Shown here one piece after another: positions 1 to 4,965 of a stretch of DNA of 5,803 nt. Both the position numbers and the translations under genes were made by a program. The notes below the pieces were generated by a model that saw only the letters and a list, made by a program, of their open reading frames with translations, was not told the origin of the DNA and searched no databases. The stretch spans positions 1 to 5,803 of the forward strand of contig DYMR01000124.1 of assembly GCA_020721485.1 (NCBI GenBank), given 5' to 3'. This DNA comes from Halothiobacillus neapolitanus. GTDB lineage: Bacteria > Pseudomonadota > Gammaproteobacteria > Halothiobacillales > Halothiobacillaceae. Each line of letters begins with the position of its first letter. Position 1 is the first letter of the stretch.

Positions 1-78
1 CAAGCCATCCTTGGCTTGCTTTAGCAGGCTGTTGAAACCATTTTTCGACAGCCTGCTAAAGCGTGTGGGGATGGCTTG
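1..78. repeat. Long imperfect palindrome upstream of rpoE, possibly cut by the window edge
   Basis: Positions 18-32 are a perfect reverse complement of 48-62 (15 bp, core TTAGCAGGCTGT / ACAGCCTGCTAA). The stem continues inward 33-37 / 43-47 with a single G:T pair, giving about 20 bp around a 5-nt loop. Outer arms 1-10 (CAAGCCATCC) and 69-78 (GGATGGCTTG) are again perfectly complementary, separated from the inner stem by 7 and 6 unpaired bases. The element may extend left of the window. No T-run follows either arm, so it is not a textbook intrinsic terminator. It could be a small palindromic mobile repeat, the end of an insertion element, or a terminator-like barrier for an unseen upstream gene. 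The pairing is seen directly; the role is open. Confidence 0.75.
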
Positions 79-82
79 TGGG

Positions 83-88
83 TATACT
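83..88 (+). promoter_or_regulatory. Candidate -10 box for the rpoE operon
   Basis: TATACT matches the sigma-70 -10 consensus at five of six positions and is followed by a GC-rich AGCGCGC stretch. No convincing -35 hexamer lies 16-18 bp upstream, because that region (about 59-66) is the right arm of the palindrome. A start near position 95 would give a leader of about 76 nt. No GAACTT-type RpoE-dependent -35 element was found in the visible 170 bp. This is a pattern match only. Confidence 0.35.
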
Positions 89-170
89 AGCGCGCTGGAT
101 TGCGTAGGGCGACCGCCCGCCCGCGCAAATGTTGGGATTGCCGGTTCGTTCCGGCAGAGCATGAGGCAGT

Positions 171-794
171 ATGGCCACCCATTCGACTTTGCCCGCCGCA
201 GATTCTGCGACCGATCAAGAGCTTGTGCTGCGCGCGCAGCAGGGTGATCGGCGGGCGTTTGATCTGCTCGTACTCAAATATCAGCACCGGGTGCTGCGTT
301 TGGTGGGGCGGTTTGTTCGGGATCAAGACCAAGCCTTTGATTTGGCTCAAGAAGCCTTTATCAAGGCGTATCGCGCGCTGGGCAATTTTCGCGGGGAGAG
401 CCAGTTTTACACTTGGTTGTACCGCATTGCCGTCAACACCGCTAAAAATCAGCTCGTGGCCGATGCACGCGAAGGCTATTCGGTGTCATTGAACTCCGGC
501 GGCGGGGATGAGTCTGACGAACCAATGACCGAGCCGGAGGCGCTGCGCGATCACGCCAGCCCCGAGGACATGGCCGCCACGGCGGAATTGGAGGCGGAAA
601 TTCATGCCGCCATTCGTGCTTTACCCGAAGATTTGCGCACGGCGTTGACGCTGCGCGAGATGGAAGGCTTGAGTTACGAAGAAATCGCGGTGGTGATGAA
701 TTGTCCGATTGGTACGGTGCGTTCGCGCATTTTCCGTGCGCGTGAGGCCGTTGAAGAGCGCATCCGTCCGCTGTTGGATGCCTCCCCGTGGTAA
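171..794 (+). CDS. rpoE: Extracytoplasmic-function RNA polymerase sigma factor RpoE/AlgU
   Basis: This 207-residue protein is the envelope-stress (ECF) sigma factor, which directs RNA polymerase to stress promoters when released from its anti-sigma factor. Region 2 covers about residues 26-96 and contains the hallmark QEAFIKAYRAL (60-70) and FYTWLYRIAVNTAKN (79-93). Region 4 covers about 138-198, with LPEDLRTALTLRE (151-163) and the helix-turn-helix SYEEIAVVMNCPIGTVRSRI. These blocks are nearly identical to E. coli RpoE as I recall it. It is slightly longer than E. coli RpoE (191) or AlgU (193), mainly from an acidic, glycine-containing linker at about 108-135 between the domains and a longer N-terminus. 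The ATG at 171 has a GAGG Shine-Dalgarno sequence at 164-167. It is the first gene of the cluster and is followed 36 nt later by the anti-sigma gene. The gene could equally be named algU; the family assignment is firm. Confidence 0.97.
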   Translation: MATHSTLPAADSATDQELVLRAQQGDRRAFDLLVLKYQHRVLRLVGRFVRDQDQAFDLAQEAFIKAYRALGNFRGESQFYTWLYRIAVNTAKNQLVADAREGYSVSLNSGGGDESDEPMTEPEALRDHASPEDMAATAELEAEIHAAIRALPEDLRTALTLREMEGLSYEEIAVVMNCPIGTVRSRIFRAREAVEERIRPLLDASPW

Positions 795-804
795 CCCGAA
801 GCAG

Positions 805-819
805 CCTGCATGCGGCAGG
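805..819 (+). promoter_or_regulatory. Hairpin overlapping the mucA ribosome binding site
   Basis: CCTGC (805-809) and GCAGG (815-819) form a perfect 5-bp stem around the loop ATGCG, in the 36-nt gap between the sigma and anti-sigma genes. The right arm covers the first three bases of the AGGAGGAG Shine-Dalgarno sequence at 817-824. The pairing is seen directly; any effect on translation is inference, and a ribosome finishing rpoE would probably open it. Confidence 0.4.
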
Positions 820-824
820 AGGAG
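817..824 (+). promoter_or_regulatory. Shine-Dalgarno sequence that fixes the mucA start
   Basis: AGGAGGAG lies 6 nt upstream of the ATG at 831. It makes 831 a much better start than the in-frame ATG at 810, which lies upstream of this site and inside the hairpin loop. Confidence 0.85.
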
Positions 825-830
825 CAAGTG

Positions 831-1493
831 ATGAATAAGTCGAGCAACCTGCATTCGTCTGATGCCGTTCCCTCGGTCGAGGTGCTTTCTGCGTGGTGGG
901 ATGATGAATGCCTGCACCCGACCGGGCAGCGCGTCGATCATTTGCTTTCGGTCGCCGGTGATGCGGCGCGACACAGCCTGCGCTGCTATTCCCTGATCGG
1001 CGCAGCCTTGCGCCATGAACAACTCGATGCGCGGGATATTTCTACGCTGGTTGCCGCGCGCTTGGCGAACGATGCGCACGGTGCCGATCAGCTCGCGCAG
1101 GATTTGGCGCATGCGGCGGTGCAAACGCCGGTGCTGGCCTTCCCGCAATCGCGCGTTCGTCGGTCGATGAATGCGTGGCGCGGGGCAATTGCCGCGTCGT
1201 TCGTCGCCGGCATGGTCGGCATGGGCGTGTGGATGATGCCGAATAATTCTGTGCAGCCGCCGGTTGCGGGGCTGAGCATGGCGCAAGCGCCGGTGAATGG
1301 CGCTGCGTTGACCACGGCTTCGGCACAGGTGGCGCGGGTGGCTCCCGGCGCGGCCTTGCCCGCTTGGGCGCAGGCCACCAATCAAAAAGTGCCGATGGAT
1401 CCGTATTTAATGACGCATTTTGAATCCGTGTCGCCGGATCTGTCGGAAGTCATGCCCTCGTTGCGCATGATTAGTTTCAAATCTTCGGAGTAA
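831..1493 (+). CDS. mucA: Anti-sigma factor MucA/RseA (sigma-E negative regulator)
   Basis: A 220-residue single-pass inner-membrane anti-sigma factor. Its cytoplasmic N-terminus should bind RpoE and its periplasmic part should bind RseB. Residues about 14-95 fit the RseA N-terminal sigma-binding domain (VEVLSAWWDDEC, then RCYSLIGAALR and a helical DISTLVAARL segment). A hydrophobic span at about 116-136 (AWRGAIAASFVAGMVGMGVW) is the transmembrane helix. The periplasmic part begins with an Ala/Pro-rich low-complexity linker (about 140-185) and ends with DPYLMTHFESVSPDLS...LRMISF, resembling the MucA C-terminal domain. The start at 831 rests on the strong Shine-Dalgarno sequence at 817-824. 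In this family, stepwise cleavage by DegS/AlgW and RseP releases the sigma factor. The order sigma gene, this gene, mucB supports the call even though this family is weakly conserved. Confidence 0.93.
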   Translation: MNKSSNLHSSDAVPSVEVLSAWWDDECLHPTGQRVDHLLSVAGDAARHSLRCYSLIGAALRHEQLDARDISTLVAARLANDAHGADQLAQDLAHAAVQTPVLAFPQSRVRRSMNAWRGAIAASFVAGMVGMGVWMMPNNSVQPPVAGLSMAQAPVNGAALTTASAQVARVAPGAALPAWAQATNQKVPMDPYLMTHFESVSPDLSEVMPSLRMISFKSSE

Positions 1494-1495
1494 GC

Positions 1496-2632
1496 ATGCG
1501 GCGTTCGCTCGTTCTGGCAGGGTGTGTGAGCCTGTTCGGCCTGAATTTCGGGGTGGCGAACGCCGAAGGTTGGCAGATTCATAGCAACGCACAGGTTTGG
1601 CGGCTGGTGTCCGTGGCCGATGTTGAGCCGGAGCAAGACCCGCAAGCCTTGGCTTGGCTTAAAGCCATGAGCGCGGCGATGCGCGATACCGATTACGCCG
1701 GCACTTATGTGCATGTGCGCGGCGACGAAATCGATACCACGGCGCTGTGGCACCGCGCGGCGACGGGCGGCGAGCAAGAAAAATTGCTCACGCTCAGCGG
1801 CGAACCGCGCGAAGTGCTGCGCCAAAACGACCATTGCGAATGCCAATGGCCGGATCGGCGCGAGATTGTGTTTGGTGATTTTCCCGGCGTGCGCTCGCGG
1901 CTGTCTGGCGTGCGCTTTGCCGATCCTGCGGCGCTGACCGCGCACTACCGCATCGTGGTATTGGGGCAATCGCGGGTGGCCGATCACGCCTGTCATGTGG
2001 TCGGGTTGGTGCCGAAAGACGCCTGGCGCTACGGCTATAAACTCTGCATCACGCAAGGCAGTCATCTGTTGGCGCGCATGAGTTTGTACGACGCGCGCGG
2101 CCTGCCGATCGAGCATGATTTTTTCACCGCGCTGAATACCGGCGGTTCAGCGGAAGCCAACTGGCCGCAGATGGTGCCCGGCAAGCCGGATGCCGTGCCT
2201 CCGGGGTACCGGATCGTTGAGCGCGCGGCGGGCGTTGCACCGCAAGCTTTGGCGGCGGATCAGGGCTGGACCATCGCCCCTTTGCTGCCCGGCTATCACA
2301 TCAAAAGCCGCGTTTGGCGAGAAAATCCCGTTACCCATCAACGGTTTGAGCACATGATCGTGAGCGATGGCTTATCCACCGCCTCGGTTTTTGTCGAAAA
2401 ACTCCCGCAAACCAAAGCGCTGGACCCCGATGCGGCCAAATACGGTGTGAATATTGTGGTGCGGCAGGTGGGCGATGTGCGTTTGACGGTGATCGGCGAT
2501 GTGCCGATGGCCGCAGTCGAGCAAATTTGTCAGAACACCCGCCCGGTGCAGGAGTTGCCCGGCGCACAATCCGAGCAAAATCCGTTGCTGCCGCCCCCGG
2601 CTGCCGGGGCGTCCGGCGGCTCGGTGAATTAA
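1496..2632 (+). CDS. mucB: Periplasmic sigma-E regulator MucB/RseB
   Basis: A 378-residue secreted protein that binds the periplasmic part of MucA/RseA and protects it from proteolysis; in this family, lipid or LPS signals displace it. Residues 1-23 form a Sec signal peptide (MRRS, hydrophobic core, ANA before Glu24). The N-terminal LolA-like domain spans about 50-220, with LKAMSAAMRDTDYAGTYVHV (55-74), LSGEPREVLRQND and DHACHVVGLVPKDAWRYGYK. The smaller C-terminal domain spans about 237-350 (WTIAPLLPGYHIK, SDGLSTASVFVEKL, VRLTVIGDVP). A Pro/Gly-rich tail (about 350-378) is probably disordered. GGAG at 1487-1490 serves the ATG, which begins 2 nt after the mucA stop, so translation is probably coupled. 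The mature protein has five cysteines (114, 116, 166, 184, 345). It is somewhat longer than E. coli RseB (318), mainly at the two ends. Confidence 0.95.
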   Translation: MRRSLVLAGCVSLFGLNFGVANAEGWQIHSNAQVWRLVSVADVEPEQDPQALAWLKAMSAAMRDTDYAGTYVHVRGDEIDTTALWHRAATGGEQEKLLTLSGEPREVLRQNDHCECQWPDRREIVFGDFPGVRSRLSGVRFADPAALTAHYRIVVLGQSRVADHACHVVGLVPKDAWRYGYKLCITQGSHLLARMSLYDARGLPIEHDFFTALNTGGSAEANWPQMVPGKPDAVPPGYRIVERAAGVAPQALAADQGWTIAPLLPGYHIKSRVWRENPVTHQRFEHMIVSDGLSTASVFVEKLPQTKALDPDAAKYGVNIVVRQVGDVRLTVIGDVPMAAVEQICQNTRPVQELPGAQSEQNPLLPPPAAGASGGSVN

Positions 2633-2636
2633 TGCC

Positions 2637-3200
2637 ATGTCCACGGAGCGCGAGCCGCCCTTGTCCCAACCTCCGCTCGGATCGGTCGCTCATGCGGCCG
2701 CGCAGAACGAGCGCCTGGATCGCGCCTTTTCGTCGCCCGATGAGACGGCCGATGGCGGCCTGATTCGTGAATATGGCACCGTGGCGGAAGTCACCTTGGG
2801 CGGCGTGTGGGTACACACCCTGCGCCAAAGTGGCTGCCAATCCTGTTCTTCGCAAGGTAACTGCGGCGTGAGCGTGCTGTCGGGCGTGCTCAACCGGCGG
2901 CATCACCGGGTGTGGGCGGCGACGGATGTGCCGCTGAGCGTGGGCGATCAGGTGCAACTGGTGCTGCCTGCCCGCGCCTTGGTGCAGGCTTCTTTGCTGA
3001 TGTATCTGCTGCCCTTGCTTGGCTTGATGCTGGGCGCGGTGCTGGGGCAACAGCTTTTCTCATCGGATGGCGCGAGCATTCTTGGTGCAGTGCTTGGCCT
3101 GCTTGCCCCGCTGATTTGGCTGTATTTTGCGCCGCTCAAACTCGCGCGACGGGGGCAGTTCGCCCCGCAGGTCGAGCGTGTCGATTGGCGGATGCAGTAA
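2637..3200 (+). CDS. rseC: Inner-membrane sigma-E modulator RseC/MucC
   Basis: A 187-residue RseC/MucC family protein. Homology to E. coli RseC starts only at about residue 42 (LIREYGTVAEV). It continues through a cysteine cluster (C67, C70, C76: CQSCSSQGNC) and a loop rich in basic and polar residues to two membrane helices, about 118-140 (QASLLMYLLPLLGLMLGAVL) and 147-165. Family members are usually about 150-160 residues, so the first 40 residues (Pro/Ala/Glu-rich) are an unusual extension. The ATG at 2637 lies 4 nt after the mucB stop, with a modest GGTGA at 2623-2627. No ATG, GTG or TTG start closer to residue 42 is clearly better. The family has been linked to positive modulation of sigma E and to SoxR reduction in enterics, but its role is poorly defined. 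It is probably co-translated with mucB. Confidence 0.92.
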   Translation: MSTEREPPLSQPPLGSVAHAAAQNERLDRAFSSPDETADGGLIREYGTVAEVTLGGVWVHTLRQSGCQSCSSQGNCGVSVLSGVLNRRHHRVWAATDVPLSVGDQVQLVLPARALVQASLLMYLLPLLGLMLGAVLGQQLFSSDGASILGAVLGLLAPLIWLYFAPLKLARRGQFAPQVERVDWRMQ

Positions 3201-3232
3201 ATCTTCCGCCGCCAAGCCGTTCTTCTGAAGCC

Positions 3233-3241
3233 TGCTACACT
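3233..3241 (+). promoter_or_regulatory. Candidate extended -10 promoter for mucD
   Basis: TGCTACACT combines the TGn extension with TACACT (four of six to TATAAT) and is followed by a GC-rich GCGCG discriminator. It lies in the gap after the rseC stop. No clear -35 is present, which is common for extended -10 promoters. It would give mucD transcription partly independent of the rpoE operon. Confidence 0.4.
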
Positions 3242-3279
3242 GCGCGAATTGGCTTCCACCTAAGAGCGATTCCCGCGTG

Positions 3280-4860
3280 ATGACTGTGTTTCAAACTGGA
3301 CGGTTCCGCCGGGAGCCGCGCGTCGTGCACACTGAAGGGTTGTCCCGCGTGTGGGCCGTCGGCTTGGCCTTGGGTCTGACCTTTGGCCTGGCTGTGGGCT
3401 TAGTCGGCTGCGGCGATCATTCTTCGGGCGCCGTGACGGGCTTGCCGGATTTCTCCGGCTTGGTTCAGGCCAATAATGCATCGGTGGTGAATGTGACTGC
3501 CGTGTTACCGCTGACTGCGCTGCCGGATGATCCCGGTGCGCCGAACCCCTCGACCCCCCATGCGCCGAATTCCAACAACCCGCTGGAGCAATTCTTTCAG
3601 CAGTTTTTTGGCTTTAATGGCGGCAGTTCCGGCAACGAAAAACGCCCCGATGCCCAAGGTGATGCCCAGGGTAATTCTCAGGGCGATGCCCAGGGTGAAG
3701 CACCGCCCGCAACCGAAGCGCCCACGGAGCCGGAAAATAACTCGGGTTCCGGCTTTATCATCGACGCTTCCGGCGATATTTTGACCAACGCGCATGTGAT
3801 CGAGGGCGCCAGCCAAGTGTTTGTGCGCTTGTCCGATGGTCGGGAATACAAAGCGCGCGTCGTTGGGCGCGATGCTGGCGGCGACATCGCCTTGCTGAAA
3901 ATTGATGCCAAAAACCTTAAGCCCGTGCGTTTGGGTAATTCCGATCGGGTGCTGCCGGGGCAATGGGCGGTGGCGATTGGCTCGCCGTTTGGCTTCGATC
4001 ATTCGGTCACGGCGGGCGTCATCAGCGCGGTGGGGCGCGCCCTGCCGGATGAGGCGGATCAACGCTATGTGCCGTTTTTACAAACCGATGTGGCGATCAA
4101 TCCCGGCAGTTCGGGCGGCCCCCTGTTCAATGTGCAGGGCGAAGTGATCGGCATCAATGCGCAGATTTTCACTGAATCCGGCGGCTACGATGGTCTGTCG
4201 TTCGCCATTCCCATCAATTACGCGATGGGCATTGTTCAGCAACTCAAAACCCACGGCAGTGTTTCGCGCGGGTTTTTGGGTGTGCAGGTGCAATCCTTGA
4301 CGCGCGACATGGCAGCCGCCATGGGCATCGACCGCGTGCATGGCGCCTTGGTCACGGGCTTTGTCGCGGGTTCTCCGGCGGAAAAATCCAGCCTTCAGCC
4401 GGGCGACATCATCACGGCGGTCAACGGCAAGCCGATCAACGAATCCGCCGATTTACCGCAGCAAGTCGGGCTGCTGCCGCCGGGCAGCGTGGTGTCGTTG
4501 ACCGTCTTTAATGAAGGCAAAACCCAAACCATCAAAATCCCCTTGGCGCCGTTGCCGAAAGACGATTCGCGGCATATTCAGTCCATGAAGTCCGATGATC
4601 TGATTGTCGATAACTACGGCCTGCTGCTGACGCAATCGGGCGCGGAAGTTCAGGTCAAGGCGATTGAGCCGGATGGCCCCGCCGCCCGCGCGGGGTTGGC
4701 GGTGAAGGATGTTTTACTGTCCCTCAATCAACGCCCAATCGACTCGTTGAACAGCGCGCAAACCGCGTTTTTGGGCGCGCATGCGAACATTCCGAACGCG
4801 GTGCTGATTCGTCGCGGCACGGAGCAGCAGTTTGTGGCTTTGTCTTTGACTGAAGATTAA
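3280..4860 (+). CDS. mucD: MucD/DegP-like periplasmic serine protease, probable lipoprotein
   Basis: A Do/HtrA family trypsin-like protease with chaperone activity, acting on misfolded periplasmic proteins. Numbering from the ATG at 3280 (526 aa), the catalytic triad is His172 (TNAHVIEG), Asp202 (GGDIALLKI) and Ser278 (NPGSSGGPLFN). PDZ1 spans about 330-424 (RGFLGVQVQSL, GDIITAVNGKPI) and PDZ2 about 445-523. LPDFSGLVQ after the signal peptide matches the MucD N-terminus. The signal peptide ends in LVGC (Cys44), a lipobox, so the protein is probably lipid-anchored. A low-complexity loop (about 82-155) contains four DAQG-type repeats. The start is uncertain: ATG 3280 and GTG 3277 have poor Shine-Dalgarno spacing, whereas GTG 3325 has GGGAG 9 nt upstream and gives a compact 29-residue lipoprotein signal (511 aa in all). 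In Pseudomonas, MucD restrains AlgU activation. A separate promoter upstream is likely. Confidence 0.95.
   Translation: MTVFQTGRFRREPRVVHTEGLSRVWAVGLALGLTFGLAVGLVGCGDHSSGAVTGLPDFSGLVQANNASVVNVTAVLPLTALPDDPGAPNPSTPHAPNSNNPLEQFFQQFFGFNGGSSGNEKRPDAQGDAQGNSQGDAQGEAPPATEAPTEPENNSGSGFIIDASGDILTNAHVIEGASQVFVRLSDGREYKARVVGRDAGGDIALLKIDAKNLKPVRLGNSDRVLPGQWAVAIGSPFGFDHSVTAGVISAVGRALPDEADQRYVPFLQTDVAINPGSSGGPLFNVQGEVIGINAQIFTESGGYDGLSFAIPINYAMGIVQQLKTHGSVSRGFLGVQVQSLTRDMAAAMGIDRVHGALVTGFVAGSPAEKSSLQPGDIITAVNGKPINESADLPQQVGLLPPGSVVSLTVFNEGKTQTIKIPLAPLPKDDSRHIQSMKSDDLIVDNYGLLLTQSGAEVQVKAIEPDGPAARAGLAVKDVLLSLNQRPIDSLNSAQTAFLGAHANIPNAVLIRRGTEQQFVALSLTED
3311..3315 (+). promoter_or_regulatory. Shine-Dalgarno-like site for an alternative mucD start at GTG 3325
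   Basis: GGGAG lies 9 nt before an in-frame GTG. Starting there gives MHTEGLSR followed directly by the hydrophobic core and lipobox, a normal-length lipoprotein signal. The upstream ATG at 3280 leaves about 23 polar and basic residues in front of the core and has no well-spaced Shine-Dalgarno sequence. Confidence 0.5.
3649..3696 (+). repeat. In-frame 12-bp tandem repeat in mucD
   Basis: There are four consecutive 12-bp units: GATGCCCAAGGT, GATGCCCAGGGT, AATTCTCAGGGC, GATGCCCAGGGT. They encode DAQG DAQG NSQG DAQG. The third unit is diverged at the DNA level but keeps the frame and the QG. The array sits in the low-complexity region preceding the first protease core motif. Confidence 0.9.
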
Positions 4861-4900
4861 TTCGTTCGCCGAACATTTCTTCAAGATGTAATCATTAGCC

Positions 4901-4909
4901 TGCTATGCT
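4901..4909 (+). promoter_or_regulatory. Candidate extended -10 promoter for the OYE gene
   Basis: TGCTATGCT combines a TGn extension with TATGCT (four of six to TATAAT). A weak -35 candidate, TTCAAG (4880-4885), lies 18 bp upstream of the hexamer. The predicted start is near 4916, immediately before a 16-bp dyad. Confidence 0.4.
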
Positions 4910-4916
4910 TTTGCGG

Positions 4917-4932
4917 GGTTGATTGTTCAACC
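4917..4932. promoter_or_regulatory. Operator-like inverted repeat at the OYE transcription start
   Basis: GGTTGA (4917-4922) and TCAACC (4927-4932) are perfect reverse complements around TTGT. The dyad lies about 8-23 bp downstream of the -10 candidate, where a repressor such as a TetR- or ArsR-type protein would block transcription. The symmetry is seen directly. The regulator is unknown and none is encoded in this window. Confidence 0.4.
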
Positions 4933-4951
4933 GCTGATTGATGCAGTACGC

Positions 4952-4957
4952 AGGAGA
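4952..4957 (+). promoter_or_regulatory. Shine-Dalgarno sequence of the OYE gene
   Basis: AGGAGA lies 8 nt upstream of the ATG at 4966. It identifies that ATG as the start rather than the in-frame ATGs further inside the gene. Confidence 0.8.
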
Positions 4958-4965
4958 TTTCGTTC

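Noticed and set aside
18..62. Intrinsic transcription terminator at the left edge
   Set aside because: The stem is strong, but neither side is followed by the run of T expected of a Rho-independent terminator. It is kept as a palindromic repeat.
107..155. Small hairpins in the rpoE leader (GGGC/GCCC at 107-118; GCCGG/CCGGC at 140-155) as an RNA thermometer
   Set aside because: The stems are only 4-5 bp, are expected by chance in GC-rich DNA, and neither covers the GAGG ribosome binding site at 164-167.
810..830. Upstream in-frame ATG as the mucA start
   Set aside because: It lies 5' of the strong AGGAGGAG at 817-824 and within a hairpin loop; the ATG at 831 has ideal spacing.
621..1385. Long minus-strand open frame (254 codons) opposite rpoE and mucA
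   Set aside because: It lies antisense to two genes with clear family matches. Its Arg/His-rich composition is typical of the reverse strand of GC-rich coding DNA, and no family motif is visible.
1382..2116. Minus-strand open frame (244 codons) opposite mucB
   Set aside because: It is antisense to a well-supported gene with no recognisable domain or good ribosome binding site, so it is a reverse-strand shadow.
2331..3050. Minus-strand open frame (239 codons) opposite the end of mucB and rseC
   Set aside because: It is Arg/His/Gln-rich with no motif and is antisense to RseC membrane helices.
4871..4897. RpoE-dependent promoter for the OYE gene (GAACAT resembling GAACTT)
   Set aside because: The -35-like part matches, but about 15 bp downstream only TCATT is found, a poor match to the TCTGA/TCAAA type -10. 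The extended -10 at 4901-4909 is a better candidate.
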